Origin: Paraburkholderia sp. BL25I1N1
Lineage (GTDB): Bacteria > Pseudomonadota > Gammaproteobacteria > Burkholderiales > Burkholderiaceae
Direction of reading: 5' to 3'
Length of the DNA: 64,000 nucleotides
Assembly: GCF_003002025.1 (NCBI RefSeq)
Contig: NZ_PVZB01000004.1
Span: 186,001 to 250,000, forward strand
Below, piece by piece: positions 8,013 to 17,141 of the stretch (within the stretch, counting starts at the first letter, position 1; each line of letters begins with the position of its first letter). A program made the position numbers and the translations under genes. The notes beneath the pieces are model-generated. The model ran no database searches and was not told the DNA's origin. It saw only the letters and a list, made by a program, of their open reading frames with translations.

Positions 8013-8064
8013 ATACTTGACTAAATCGCTCATGTATTTATACTTGACAAAACTTGTCGAGAAT
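8013..8064 (+). promoter_or_regulatory. isc operon promoter with two tandem type 1 IscR sites
   Basis: Two 25-base sites (8013-8037 and 8040-8064) match the E. coli type 1 IscR consensus (ATASYYGACTRWWWYAGTCRRSTAT) at about 22 and 21 of 25 positions by eye. A promoter TTGACT (8017-8022), 16-base spacer, TATACT (8039-8044) lies across them, so bound [2Fe-2S]-IscR would block RNA polymerase. The predicted transcription start is near 8051, 31 bases before the iscR ATG. Confidence 0.82.
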
Positions 8065-8081
8065 TGCGGTTCCCACACCAT

Positions 8082-8612
8082 ATGAGACTCACCACGAAAG
8101 GCCGTTTCGCCGTCACGGCGATGATTGACCTGGCACTGCGCCAGGAGCAGGGCCCGGTGACGCTTGCGGGTATCAGCCAGCGCCAACACATCTCCCTGTC
8201 GTACCTCGAGCAGCTGTTTGGCAAGCTGCGTCGTCATGAAATCGTCGAGTCCGTGCGCGGACCGGGCGGCGGCTACAATCTGGCCCGCCGCGCTGAAGAC
8301 GTGACGGTGGCCGACATCATCATCGCGGTCGACGAGCCGCTCGACGCCACCCAATGCGGCGGCAAGGGTTCGTGCGAGGGCACCAAACAGCACGACGGCC
8401 ACTGCATGACGCACGAGCTGTGGTCCACGCTGAACCAGAAAATGGTCGAGTACCTCGATTCGGTGTCCCTGAAGGATCTGGTCGATCAGCAGCGCTCGCG
8501 GGAAGGCGCGCCGGCCGTGATACGCGACAGGCGCAACGAAGCGCCGGCGGTCGAACCCGTCCGCGTGGCGCCGAAAGGGCCGAATTCAGTTTTCAACATG
8601 GCCGGGTCCTAG
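8082..8612 (+). CDS. iscR: Fe-S cluster assembly transcriptional regulator IscR
   Basis: A 176-residue Rrf2-family repressor. The winged helix (residues 1-65; MRLTTKGRFAVTAMIDLAL, GPVTLAGISQRQHISLSYLEQLF) precedes the cluster-binding loop with C92, C98 and C108 and a following H111. Relative to E. coli IscR (C92, C98, C104, H107) the loop between the second and third Cys is four residues longer. In the family, [2Fe-2S]-IscR represses its own operon and apo-IscR regulates other genes. The ATG at 8082 gives the family N-terminus; the upstream TTG at 8064 overlaps an operator. It is the first gene of the isc cluster and is followed by iscS after about 75 bases. Confidence 0.97.
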   Translation: MRLTTKGRFAVTAMIDLALRQEQGPVTLAGISQRQHISLSYLEQLFGKLRRHEIVESVRGPGGGYNLARRAEDVTVADIIIAVDEPLDATQCGGKGSCEGTKQHDGHCMTHELWSTLNQKMVEYLDSVSLKDLVDQQRSREGAPAVIRDRRNEAPAVEPVRVAPKGPNSVFNMAGS

Positions 8613-8686
8613 GCGCGGTATCGAGCAGTCACCGCAGCCAGTAAGAAACCCAGAAGCCAGAGCACATGACGTCCCCGGAGCAATTG

Positions 8687-9910
8687 ATGAATAACGACAC
8701 TCTCCATCTGCCCATCTACATGGACTACAGCGCGACGACGCCGATCGATCCGCGCGTGGTGGACAAGATGATTCCGTATCTGCGCGAGCAGTTCGGCAAT
8801 CCCGCATCGCGCAGCCACTCGTATGGCTGGGCGGCGGAGCGCGCAGTCGAAGAAGCGCGTGAGAATGTCGCCGCGCTGGTGAACGCCGATCCGCGCGAAA
8901 TCATCTGGACCTCGGGTGCCACGGAGTCGGACAACCTGGCCATCAAGGGCGCCGCGCACTTCTACAAGAGCAAGGGCAAGCACATCGTCACGGTGAAGAC
9001 CGAGCACAAGGCCGTGCTGGACACATGCCGCGAACTCGAGCGCGAAGGCTTCGAAGTCACGTATCTGGACGTCAAGGACGACGGCCTGATCGACCTGGAA
9101 AAATTCAAGGCGGCACTGCGCCCGGACACGATTCTGGTGTCGGTCATGTCGGTGAACAACGAGATCGGCGTGATCCAGGACATCGAGGCGATCGGCGAGA
9201 TCACTCGTGAAAAGGGCATCATTTTCCACGTCGACGCGGCGCAAGCCACCGGCAAGATCGAAATCGACCTGCAAAAGCTGAAGGTCGACCTGATGTCGTT
9301 CTCGGCGCACAAGACCTACGGTCCGAAGGGCATCGGCGCGCTGTACGTGCGTCGCAAGCCGCGTATCCGTATCGAAGCGCAGATGCACGGCGGCGGTCAC
9401 GAGCGCGGCATGCGTTCGGGCACACTGGCCACGCACCAGATCGTCGGCATGGGCGAAGCGTTCCGTCTCGCGCGCGAAGAAATGGCGACGGAAAACGAAC
9501 GCATCCGCATGCTGCGCGATCGTCTGCTGCGCGGCCTGTCGCAAATGGAAGAAGTGTATGTGAACGGCGACATGGAAAAGCGTGTGCCGCACAACCTGAA
9601 TATCAGCTTCAATTTCGTCGAAGGCGAATCGCTGATCATGGCGGTCAAGGATGTAGCGGTGTCGTCGGGCTCGGCCTGTACGTCGGCTTCGCTGGAACCG
9701 TCGTATGTGTTGCGCGCGCTCGGCCGTAACGACGAGCTGGCGCATAGCTCGATCCGCTTCACGGTGGGCCGCTTCACGACCGAGCAGGACGTCGACTACG
9801 TGATCAACCTGCTGAAGACCAAGATTTCGAAGCTGCGCGATTTGTCGCCGCTATGGGAAATGCATAAGGACGGGATCGATATTTCGACCATCCAGTGGGC
9901 AGCGCACTGA
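8687..9910 (+). CDS. iscS: Cysteine desulfurase IscS
   Basis: A 407-residue PLP enzyme that takes sulfur from L-cysteine and passes it as a persulfide to IscU and other acceptors. The PLP lysine lies in [12 protein letters not shown] and the mobile-loop catalytic Cys in [14 protein letters not shown]. The N-terminal [18 protein letters not shown] and the [12 protein letters not shown] segment are typical. The ATG at 8687 (MNNDTLHLP) is preferred over 8666 because CGGAG lies at good spacing and it gives the usual length. It belongs to the iscRSU transcript. Confidence 0.97.
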   Translation: MNNDTLHLPIYMDYSATTPIDPRVVDKMIPYLREQFGNPASRSHSYGWAAERAVEEARENVAALVNADPREIIWTSGATESDNLAIKGAAHFYKSKGKHIVTVKTEHKAVLDTCRELEREGFEVTYLDVKDDGLIDLEKFKAALRPDTILVSVMSVNNEIGVIQDIEAIGEITREKGIIFHVDAAQATGKIEIDLQKLKVDLMSFSAHKTYGPKGIGALYVRRKPRIRIEAQMHGGGHERGMRSGTLATHQIVGMGEAFRLAREEMATENERIRMLRDRLLRGLSQMEEVYVNGDMEKRVPHNLNISFNFVEGESLIMAVKDVAVSSGSACTSASLEPSYVLRALGRNDELAHSSIRFTVGRFTTEQDVDYVINLLKTKISKLRDLSPLWEMHKDGIDISTIQWAAH

Positions 9911-9990
9911 CGCGCCGTTTGGACAACGTCGAATTTATCGAATTGCTAACTGCACGAATTGCAGGTTGAAACGAATCAAGGAGTGTCATC

Positions 9991-10404
9991 ATGGCTTATA
10001 GCGACAAGGTTCTGGACCACTACGAAAACCCGCGCAACGTCGGTTCCTTCGCGAAAGACGACGATGCAGTCGGCACCGGCATGGTCGGCGCGCCCGCGTG
10101 CGGCGACGTGATGAAGCTGCAGATCCGCGTGGGCGCGGACGGCATCATCGAAGACGCGAAGTTCAAGACGTATGGCTGCGGTTCGGCAATTGCATCGAGC
10201 TCGCTCGTCACCGAATGGGTGAAGGGCAAGACACTCGATCAAGCCATGTCGATCAAGAACACGCAGATCGCCGAAGAACTGGCGCTGCCGCCGGTGAAGA
10301 TCCACTGCTCGATCCTCGCGGAAGACGCGATCAAGGCAGCGGTCGCCGACTACAAGCAACGCCACGGTGAAGCGGTCGTCGCGGACGAAAAGCAGCACGC
10401 TTGA
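9991..10404 (+). CDS. iscU: Fe-S cluster assembly scaffold IscU
   Basis: A 137-residue scaffold on which [2Fe-2S] and [4Fe-4S] clusters are built before transfer by HscA/HscB. The three cluster-ligand cysteines are present (PACGDV, YGCGSA, KIHCSI), as is the LPPVK motif recognised by HscA. The ATG follows a strong AAGGAG. Length is slightly above E. coli IscU (128) with a short extra C-terminus. It lies 80 bases after iscS and 158 before iscA. Confidence 0.97.
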   Translation: MAYSDKVLDHYENPRNVGSFAKDDDAVGTGMVGAPACGDVMKLQIRVGADGIIEDAKFKTYGCGSAIASSSLVTEWVKGKTLDQAMSIKNTQIAEELALPPVKIHCSILAEDAIKAAVADYKQRHGEAVVADEKQHA

Positions 10405-10562
10405 TCAAGCGGCGGTTGCGGCGCGGTTTCAGGTAAATCGAAACGGACGACGGCGCGAATTAACGCCGGCCGTCCGGCACGAACGATATTTGACGCAGGC
10501 AGGGTAGCAGCGCGTGAGCAGGTAGAGGTATGACCCGCACGCATTGCGCAATGAGAAACGCT

Positions 10563-10886
10563 ATGGCAATTACGTTGACCGAAAAGGCAGCACAGCACGT
10601 CCAGAAGTATCTGATCCGGCGCGGTAAGGGCGTCGGCTTGCGCGTCGGCGTGCGTACAACAGGTTGCTCCGGCTTGGCTTACAAGCTCGAGTACGTGGAT
10701 GAACTCGCGCCCGAAGACGAAGTGTTCGATTGCAACGGCGTGAAGATCATTGTCGACCCGAAGAGCCTCGCTTATATCGACGGCACCGAACTCGACTTCG
10801 CACGTGAAGGGTTGAACGAAGGCTTCAAGTTCAACAACCCGAACGTGAAGGACGAATGCGGTTGCGGCGAATCGTTCCGCGTGTAA
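10563..10886 (+). CDS. iscA: Iron-sulfur cluster assembly protein IscA
   Basis: A 107-residue A-type carrier of the HesB/IscA family that delivers clusters, mainly [4Fe-4S], to target proteins. The three conserved cysteines occur as TTGCSGLAY and the C-terminal DECGCGESF. The start at 10563 ([13 protein letters not shown]) matches the family; an upstream in-frame ATG at 10530 adds 11 unconserved residues. A terminator-like hairpin follows 28 bases after the stop, before hscB. Confidence 0.96.
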   Translation: MAITLTEKAAQHVQKYLIRRGKGVGLRVGVRTTGCSGLAYKLEYVDELAPEDEVFDCNGVKIIVDPKSLAYIDGTELDFAREGLNEGFKFNNPNVKDECGCGESFRV

Positions 10887-10913
10887 ATCGGGACATTCCG
10901 CGTGCAGCGGATC

Positions 10914-10937
10914 AAAGGCGGCGCGTGCCGCCTTTTT
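10914..10937 (+). terminator. Terminator-like hairpin between iscA and hscB
   Basis: AAAGGCGGC (10914-10922), loop GCGT, GCCGCCTTT (10927-10935), continuing into T's. It has the stem plus U-run of an intrinsic terminator, inside what is usually one operon. Confidence 0.75.
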
Positions 10938-11054
10938 AATTTGATCCGCGAATTCGCCTGTGCCGGTGCTGCATGTACCGCCGCCAATTCGTCGCAAGAC
11001 CGCGCTTTTAGACTGCACTCCGGTGCGCTTTCCTGAACGGACTTCTTTTATCCG

Positions 11055-11582
11055 ATGGCCTCGCTGAACGACAGCCACTTCGACCTGTTCGATCTGCCCG
11101 CGCAATTCGCGCTCGACGCATCCGCGCTCGATCACGCCTACCGCACGGTCCAGGCGCAAGTGCATCCGGACCGCTTCGCAGCGGCCGGCGACGCGCAGAA
11201 GCGCATTGCGATGCAATGGGCGACGCGGACCAACGAGGCGTATCAGACGCTGCGCGATCCGCTGAAGCGCGCCACGTATCTGTTGCATCTGCGCGGCATC
11301 GACGTGGGCGCGGAGAATAATACGGCGATGGAGCCGGCGTTCCTCACGCAGCAGATGGAATGGCGCGAAGGCATCGAAGACGCGGCCGCGGCAAAGAACG
11401 TCGACGCGCTCGACGCCTTGCTCACCGAACTGCGCGACGAAGAACGCATGCGTTTCGACAAGCTCGGCGCGTTGCTCGATAGCGGCGCGAATCAGGCGGC
11501 CGGCGAGGCAGTGCGGCAGTTGATGTTCATCGAGCGGGTGGCGTCGGAAATCGGCACGCAGATCGAGCGGCTCGAGAACTAG
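11055..11582 (+). CDS. hscB: Co-chaperone HscB (J-domain protein)
   Basis: A 175-residue J-type co-chaperone that brings IscU to HscA and stimulates HscA ATPase. The N-terminal J domain (residues 8-80) has the HPD triad at 37-39, and the C-terminal three-helix bundle ([15 protein letters not shown]) is the IscU-binding part. The ATG at 11055 gives [15 protein letters not shown], typical for betaproteobacteria. It starts about 120 bases after the hairpin that follows iscA; no strong promoter is visible in between, so transcription may depend on read-through. Confidence 0.96.
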   Translation: MASLNDSHFDLFDLPAQFALDASALDHAYRTVQAQVHPDRFAAAGDAQKRIAMQWATRTNEAYQTLRDPLKRATYLLHLRGIDVGAENNTAMEPAFLTQQMEWREGIEDAAAAKNVDALDALLTELRDEERMRFDKLGALLDSGANQAAGEAVRQLMFIERVASEIGTQIERLEN

Positions 11583-11685
11583 CGGGCGCGCCACGAATGC
11601 GGCGATGCCCGCCAGAAGAGCCGTAGCATTTCATCCAGCAACGCGAAAATTCAGGACGGGGCCGAGCGGCCCCGAGAAGATCCAG

Positions 11686-13557
11686 ATGGCCCTACTGCAA
11701 ATCTCCGAACCCGGCATGGCGCCGGCGCCCCACCAGCGGCGTCTGGCGGTCGGTATCGATCTCGGCACCACCAATTCTCTCGTCGCCGCCGTGCGCAGCG
11801 GCGTGCCCGACGTGCTGCCCGACGCCGACGGCCATGCGCTGCTGCCGTCGGTGGTGCGTTACCTCGAAAAAGGCGGCCGACGTATCGGCCGCACGGCCAA
11901 GGCTGAGGCGGCGAGCGATCCGCGCAACACGATCGTCTCGGTCAAGCGCTTCATGGGGCGCGGCAAGGCGGAAGTGGAGGGCGCCGAAAACGCGCCGTAC
12001 GATTTCATCGACGCGCCCGGCATGGTGCAGATTCGCACCGTCGACGGCGTGAAGAGCCCGGTCGAAGTGTCGGCCGAAATCCTGGCGACGCTGCGCCAGC
12101 GCGCCGAAGACACGCTCGGCGACGAACTGGTCGGCGCGGTGATCACGGTGCCGGCTTACTTCGACGAAGCCCAGCGTCAGGCGACCAAAGACGCGGCGCG
12201 TCTGGCCGGCCTGAACGTGCTGCGTCTCCTGAACGAACCGACCGCGGCCGCGATTGCCTACGGCCTCGACAACGGTTCCGAGGGTCTGTACGCCGTGTAC
12301 GACCTCGGCGGCGGCACCTTCGATCTGTCGATTCTCAAGCTCACCAAGGGCGTATTCGAAGTACTCGCGGCCGGCGGCGATTCCGCGCTTGGCGGCGACG
12401 ATTTCGATCACGCGCTGTATCGCCATGTGCTGGAGCAAGCGGGTATCGCGCCGCAAACGCTCGCACCGGAAGATGTACGCCTGCTGTTGGACAGCGTCCG
12501 CGAGGCCAAGGAGGCCTTGTCCGACGCGCCGAGTGCGAAGCTGCAGACCACGCTTTCGAACGGCGCTCAGCTCGATCTGACGATCGACGAAGCCACTTTC
12601 GAAGCCATCACACAGGCGCTAGTGCAGCGCACGCTCGGCCCGACGAAAAAGGCGCTGCGCGACGCCAAGGTCACGACGAAGGAAATAAAGGGCGTGGTGC
12701 TGGTCGGCGGCGCGACGCGCATGCCCGTGATTCGCCGCGCGGTCGAGGCGTTTTTCGGCCAGCCGCCGCTGATCAATCTCGACCCCGATCAGGTGGTCGC
12801 GCTGGGCGCCGCGATCCAGGCCGATCTGCTCGCGGGCAACCGCGGTGCGGACGGCGACGAGTGGCTGCTGCTCGACGTGATTCCGCTCTCGCTCGGCGTC
12901 GAAACGATGGGCGGCTTGACCGAAAAGATCATCCCGCGCAATTCGACGATTCCGGTCGCGCGAGCGCAGGATTTCACGACCTTCAAGGACGGCCAGACGG
13001 CCATGGCGATCCACGTCGTGCAAGGCGAGCGCGAGCTCGTCAGCGACTGCCGCTCGCTTGCGCGCTTCGAGCTGCGCGGCATTCCGCCGATGGCCGCCGG
13101 CGCGGCACGCATTCGCGTGACCTATCAGGTGGACGCGGACGGCCTGCTGTCCGTGTTCGCGCGCGAACAGGGCTCGGGCGTGGAAGCGTCGGTAGTGGTC
13201 AAGCCGTCCTACGGTCTCGCCGATGACGACATCGCCCGCATGCTCGAAGACAGTTTCGCGACCGCTGAAGTCGACATGCGCGCGCGTGCACTGCGCGAAG
13301 CGCAGGTCGAAGCGCGCCGTCTCCTGGAAGCCACCGACGCCGCCCTGGCCGCCGACGCCGAACTGCTCGACGACAGCGAACGCGCCGAACTCGACAAGCT
13401 CCGCGATGCATTGCGCAACGTCGCGCAAAGCGACGACGTCGACACGATCGAAGCCGCCACCAAAACGCTAGCCGAAGGCACCGACGAATTCGCCGCCCGC
13501 CGGATGAACAAAGGCATTCGCCGCGCGCTCGCCGGCCGCAAGCTCGACGAGATCTGA
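11686..13557 (+). CDS. hscA: Fe-S assembly chaperone HscA (Hsp70 family)
   Basis: A 623-residue Hsp70 specialised for cluster transfer from IscU. The ATPase domain carries [12 protein letters not shown] (about residue 23), the [17 protein letters not shown] segment, [13 protein letters not shown] and [13 protein letters not shown]; the substrate-binding domain begins after [17 protein letters not shown]. Length fits HscA (about 620). The ATG at 11686 is chosen over 11605 because the extension is not Hsp70-like. The spacing to hscB is 103 bases and to fdx 151 bases. Confidence 0.96.
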   Translation: MALLQISEPGMAPAPHQRRLAVGIDLGTTNSLVAAVRSGVPDVLPDADGHALLPSVVRYLEKGGRRIGRTAKAEAASDPRNTIVSVKRFMGRGKAEVEGAENAPYDFIDAPGMVQIRTVDGVKSPVEVSAEILATLRQRAEDTLGDELVGAVITVPAYFDEAQRQATKDAARLAGLNVLRLLNEPTAAAIAYGLDNGSEGLYAVYDLGGGTFDLSILKLTKGVFEVLAAGGDSALGGDDFDHALYRHVLEQAGIAPQTLAPEDVRLLLDSVREAKEALSDAPSAKLQTTLSNGAQLDLTIDEATFEAITQALVQRTLGPTKKALRDAKVTTKEIKGVVLVGGATRMPVIRRAVEAFFGQPPLINLDPDQVVALGAAIQADLLAGNRGADGDEWLLLDVIPLSLGVETMGGLTEKIIPRNSTIPVARAQDFTTFKDGQTAMAIHVVQGERELVSDCRSLARFELRGIPPMAAGAARIRVTYQVDADGLLSVFAREQGSGVEASVVVKPSYGLADDDIARMLEDSFATAEVDMRARALREAQVEARRLLEATDAALAADAELLDDSERAELDKLRDALRNVAQSDDVDTIEAATKTLAEGTDEFAARRMNKGIRRALAGRKLDEI

Positions 13558-13573
13558 GCCTGCGCTAGCGGCA

Positions 13574-13648
13574 GGCGGCCTTGACTTGCAAGAGGCCGCC
13601 GCAAAAAACCGAATCGCGCCGCGTGGACTTAAAAAGTCCGCGCGGCGC
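13574..13648 (+). other. Two consecutive hairpins between hscA and fdx
   Basis: The first has arms GGCGGCC (13574-13580) and GGCCGCC (13594-13600). The second has 15-base arms (13616-13630 and 13634-13648) that pair with one G-U and an AAA loop. TAAAAT follows at 13652-13657. Neither stem has a strong U-run, so they may be processing or stability structures. Confidence 0.5.
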
Positions 13649-13708
13649 CAGTAAAATGGTACGGAGCCTGTTTGCGGCCGCCGTGCCGCAGACCCAAACG
13701 GAAAATGT

Positions 13709-14050
13709 ATGCCTCAAATCGTTGTGCTGCCTCACGTCGAACTGTGCCCGGAAGGCGCGGTGATCGATGCCGTGCCCGGCAAGAGCATCTGCGACAACCT
13801 GCTCGAACACGGCATTGAAATCGAGCACGCGTGCGAGAAGTCGTGCGCCTGCACGACCTGTCACGTGATCGTGCGTGAGGGTTTCGCCGCCTTGACGCCG
13901 TCGGAGGAAGACGAGGACGATCTGTTGGACAAGGCGTGGGGGCTCGAACCGGCCTCGCGCCTGTCGTGCCAGGCCTTGGTGCCGGCTGAGCAGGATCTGG
14001 TTGTCGAAATCCCTCGCTACTCGATCAATCACGCGAAGGAAAATCACTAA
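13709..14050 (+). CDS. fdx: ISC-type [2Fe-2S] ferredoxin
   Basis: A 113-residue adrenodoxin-type ferredoxin that supplies electrons for cluster assembly. The cluster ligands are C42, C48, C51 and C87 (HACEKSCACTTCHV and LSCQ), the same numbering as E. coli Fdx, with the extra C46 also conserved. The acidic stretch PSEEDEDDLLD is a likely docking surface for IscS. iscX follows after 15 bases. Confidence 0.96.
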   Translation: MPQIVVLPHVELCPEGAVIDAVPGKSICDNLLEHGIEIEHACEKSCACTTCHVIVREGFAALTPSEEDEDDLLDKAWGLEPASRLSCQALVPAEQDLVVEIPRYSINHAKENH

Positions 14051-14065
14051 CAGGAGGATGCAGCC

Positions 14066-14263
14066 ATGAAGTGGACCGATACGCAAGACATCGCGATGGC
14101 CCTGACTGACAAGCACCAGGACATCGATCCGCAACAGGTGCGCTTCACCGACTTGCACCGTTGGGTCACCGAGCTGGAAGGATTCGACGACGATCCTAAC
14201 CGGTCGAACGAAAAGATCCTCGAGGCGATTCAGGCTGCATGGATTGAAGACGCCGATTACTGA
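14066..14263 (+). CDS. iscX: Fe-S cluster assembly protein IscX
   Basis: A 65-residue acidic protein of the IscX/YfhJ family that binds IscS and iron and modulates desulfurase activity. Typical family segments are MKWTDTQDIAMAL, VRFTDLHRWVTELEGFDDDP and the C-terminal AWIEDADY. AGGAGG lies just before the ATG. It is the last gene of the isc cluster and is followed by a strong terminator. Confidence 0.96.
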   Translation: MKWTDTQDIAMALTDKHQDIDPQQVRFTDLHRWVTELEGFDDDPNRSNEKILEAIQAAWIEDADY

Positions 14264-14325
14264 GCGTCACTGAATTTTGCGGCACCGGTCAGCCATCTGG
14301 TCGCGCTTCCCGGTTGCGGCAAAAG

Positions 14326-14357
14326 AAAAAGGCGATTCCATTTGGAATCGCCTTTTT
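14326..14357 (+). terminator. Bidirectional terminator after iscX
   Basis: AAAAAGGCGATTCCA and its exact complement flank a two-base loop. A-runs and T-runs on both sides let it serve iscX and the converging minus-strand gene at 14389. Confidence 0.9.
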
Positions 14358-14388
14358 TGCGTCTGGCGGAAAGTCTACCTGCGTGCGG

Positions 14389-15129
14389 TCAGCTCGCCAC
14401 GAGCGTTCCGTTCTGAACCCTGACGCGCTGACCTTGCTGGAACGGCGGCGCTTCATGGTAGGTGAAGTAACGCGTCTTGCCGTTTTCCATGCGCACCCGC
14501 ACCGAATACGACGTGGTGCTGCGGATATGTTTTTCGACCGAGTTCCCGGCAAGGCCGCCGCCCAGCGCACCGAGAACCGTCATCGCGGTGCGGCCGTTGC
14601 CGCTGCCGAACTGATTGCCGACCACGCCGCCAGCCACTGCGCCGCCGACCGCGCCGATGCCGGTGCCGTGACCTTCCTGACGTACCGCCGAGATGGCCTC
14701 GACCGTGCCGCAAGTCGAGCAGTATGCGGGTTGCGGCGGCGGTTGCTGTGCATAGTTAGGTGCCGCCTGCGCCTGTTGCTGCTGCGCGTATTGCGGTTGC
14801 TGTGCGGGGACCTGCGTCCTGGCGGGCGCGGGTTGCGGCTGTTGCGCCGCCTGCTGCTGGGCAGCTTGTTGCTGCGCCGCCGGATTCGCGGGCGCCGCCG
14901 AATCGACTACGCCCGGTGGCGTGGTCTGGGTGGCGACCTGCGCCGTTTGCGTCTGATCGTTTTGCGCGCCGGTGCCGGACGCCTTCGAAAACAACCCAGT
15001 GACAGCCGCCGTGGCGGCGAGGCTGGCGATGATCACCGCGCCGGCAGCGGTCGCGACGAGCGGGTGAATCCGGCGTTGCGGCGCGGGTTGCGCGGATTGA
15101 GTGGTGGGTTGCGTGTTGGGATTGTCCAT
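14389..15129 (-). CDS. Glycine zipper 2TM domain protein with Gln/Ala-rich linker
   Basis: A 246-residue envelope protein. An N-terminal membrane segment (about residues 24-46, ATAAGAVIIASLAATAAVTGLF) is followed by a Gln/Ala/Pro-rich linker (about 80-140) and a glycine-zipper region (GAVGGAVAGGVVGNQFGSGNG, then GALGGGLAGNSVEK). The C-terminal part (TSYSVRVRMENGKTRYFTYHEAPPFQQGQRVRVQNGTLV) is typical of the SlyB/RcpA-like outer-membrane family. The exact role is unknown; related proteins are stress-linked envelope components. Two Cys (YCSTCG) precede the zipper. It faces the isc cluster across a shared terminator. Confidence 0.85.
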   Translation of the reverse strand: MDNPNTQPTTQSAQPAPQRRIHPLVATAAGAVIIASLAATAAVTGLFSKASGTGAQNDQTQTAQVATQTTPPGVVDSAAPANPAAQQQAAQQQAAQQPQPAPARTQVPAQQPQYAQQQQAQAAPNYAQQPPPQPAYCSTCGTVEAISAVRQEGHGTGIGAVGGAVAGGVVGNQFGSGNGRTAMTVLGALGGGLAGNSVEKHIRSTTSYSVRVRMENGKTRYFTYHEAPPFQQGQRVRVQNGTLVAS

Positions 15130-15388
15130 TTTTGGCCTCCGTCTTCAACAGAGTCGACTTTTAGTAAGACAAAGTGTCGGATAAATCGATTCCGCGAGGG
15201 TTTCAATTTGTAACGATTTCCAGGCAATCATCGCGCCGGCGCCGCATCACAGCCGCGCGCCGCGGCGGGGCGCCGCTTCCGGCCAGCGCGAGCGCGATGA
15301 ACGTCGGCAGTCGCATCATCGCACGACCGGCAGCTTTTACCGCTGGTTACAAACCGTCGGGCGGCCGCCAGACACAGCACACGCAAAA

Positions 15389-15415
15389 AAACGCCCGGCA
15401 TGGAGCCGGGCGTTT
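15389..15415 (-). terminator. Terminator of the prfB-lysS transcript
   Basis: AAACGCCCGGC and GCCGGGCGTTT form a perfect 11-bp stem around ATGGA. On the minus strand it is followed by a run of U (from the A-run at 15385-15391), 25 bases after the lysS stop. Confidence 0.88.
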
Positions 15416-15440
15416 GCACATGCCTTGAACAACGCAAGTC

Positions 15441-16982
15441 TCAGTCTTCGCGGCGCAGATGCGGAAACAGAATGACGTCGCGGATGCTCGGGCTGTCAGT
15501 CAGCATCATGACCAGACGGTCGATGCCGATGCCGCAACCGCCGGCCGGCGGCATGCCGTATTCCAGTGCGCGAATGTAGTCCGCGTCGTAGAACATGGCT
15601 TCTTCGTCGCCGGCCTCTTTCTGGTCGACCTGCTTCCTGAAGCGCGCGGCCTGGTCTTCCGGATCGTTCAGCTCCGAGAAGCCGTTGGCGATCTCGCGGC
15701 CCGTGATGAACAGCTCGAAACGCTCGGTGATGCCCGGCTGCGCGTCCGACGCGCGCGCGAGCGGCGACACTTCGACCGGGTAGTCGATGATGTATGTCGG
15801 CTCCCACAATTGCGACTCGGCGGTCTCCTCGAACAGCGCCAGTTGCAGCGAACCGACGCCCGCGTTCAGGAACTGCGGCTGCGACGCATCCACGCCGAAC
15901 TTCTTCAACTCGGTGCGCAGGAACGCGCTGTCCGCCAGTTGCTCGTTCGTGTATTGCGGCGCGTACTTCTGGATCGCCTGCGTGATCGTGAGTCGATGGA
16001 ACGGCTTGGCCAGATCGAGCTCGCGGCCCTGATACGTGATCGCGGCGGTGCCGAGCGAGTCGATGGCCGCCTGACGGATCAGCTGCTCGACGAAATCCAT
16101 CAACCACTTGTAATCCGTGTACGCCGCGTAGAACTCGATCATCGTGAATTCCGGATTGTGGCGCACGGACACGCCCTCATTGCGGAAGTTACGGTTGATC
16201 TCGAACACGCGCTCGAAGCCGCCGACCACCAGACGCTTCAGATACAGCTCCGGCGCGATACGCAGGAACATCTGCATGTCGAGCGCGTTGTGGTGCGTGG
16301 TGAACGGCTTGGCCGCCGCGCCGCCCGGAATCGGGTGCAGCATCGGCGTTTCGACTTCCATGAAATCGGCCTTCGCCATGAAGTTGCGGATCGACGAAAT
16401 CGCCTTGGTGCGCGCGACGAAAGTCTTGCGCGTTTCCGGCGTGACGATCAGATCGACATAACGCTGGCGATACTTCATTTCCTGGTCGGCGAGACCGTGG
16501 AACTTGTCCGGCAGCGGACGCAGCGACTTCGACAGCAGACGCAGCTCCGTGCAGCGCACCGAGAGTTCGCCCTTGTTGGTGCGGAACAGCACGCCGCGCG
16601 CCGCGACGATATCGCCCATGTCCCACTTCTTGAAGGCGTCGTACGTTTCCTGACCGACGTCGGCGGGCGTGATGAAGAACTGGATCTGACCGGAACCGTC
16701 GCGCACGGTCGCAAAGCTCGCCTTGCCCATCACGCGCTTGAGCATCATGCGGCCGGCGATCGCGACTTCGAGCGGATTCGCTTCGAGCGCTTCCTTGTCG
16801 GAGTGTTCGAACTGCGATTGCAGATCTTCGGCGTGATGCGAGGGACGGAAATCGTTCGGATAGGCGACGCCTTGCTCACGCAGTTCGCGCAGCTTTTCGC
16901 GGCGCTCGGTCATGATCTTGTTGTCGTCCACCTCGGGCACGACATTAGGCTGGGCCGCATTGGGCTGGGTCGGTTCGGTCAT
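15441..16982 (-). CDS. lysS: Lysyl-tRNA synthetase, class II
   Basis: A 513-residue class II synthetase charging tRNA-Lys. An N-terminal OB-fold (about residues 65-150; [26 protein letters not shown]) binds the anticodon. The catalytic domain contains motif 2 ([20 protein letters not shown]) and motif 3 ([20 protein letters not shown]). The ATG at 16982 ([11 protein letters not shown]) is preferred over an upstream extension starting at 17024. It lies 159 bases downstream of prfB, the usual prfB-lysS arrangement. Confidence 0.97.
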   Translation of the reverse strand: MTEPTQPNAAQPNVVPEVDDNKIMTERREKLRELREQGVAYPNDFRPSHHAEDLQSQFEHSDKEALEANPLEVAIAGRMMLKRVMGKASFATVRDGSGQIQFFITPADVGQETYDAFKKWDMGDIVAARGVLFRTNKGELSVRCTELRLLSKSLRPLPDKFHGLADQEMKYRQRYVDLIVTPETRKTFVARTKAISSIRNFMAKADFMEVETPMLHPIPGGAAAKPFTTHHNALDMQMFLRIAPELYLKRLVVGGFERVFEINRNFRNEGVSVRHNPEFTMIEFYAAYTDYKWLMDFVEQLIRQAAIDSLGTAAITYQGRELDLAKPFHRLTITQAIQKYAPQYTNEQLADSAFLRTELKKFGVDASQPQFLNAGVGSLQLALFEETAESQLWEPTYIIDYPVEVSPLARASDAQPGITERFELFITGREIANGFSELNDPEDQAARFRKQVDQKEAGDEEAMFYDADYIRALEYGMPPAGGCGIGIDRLVMMLTDSPSIRDVILFPHLRRED

Positions 16983-17141
16983 GGTGATCTGATATTCGGT
17001 GGCCCGCAGGGGCGTGGCGCGCATGCGGGTGGCCAGTCAGTAAAAAACCTCAGGCGGTGTAAGGAAACAGCGAGAACAGCGAAGCAGCGATGAACCAGAG
17101 GCGAAGCCGCGGCGCGGCCTTGCACGCCGCGCCGGTTGCGC

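Noticed and set aside
15459..17093. A 544-codon open frame on the plus strand
   Set aside because: It is antisense to lysS; composition is Arg-rich and no domain is seen.
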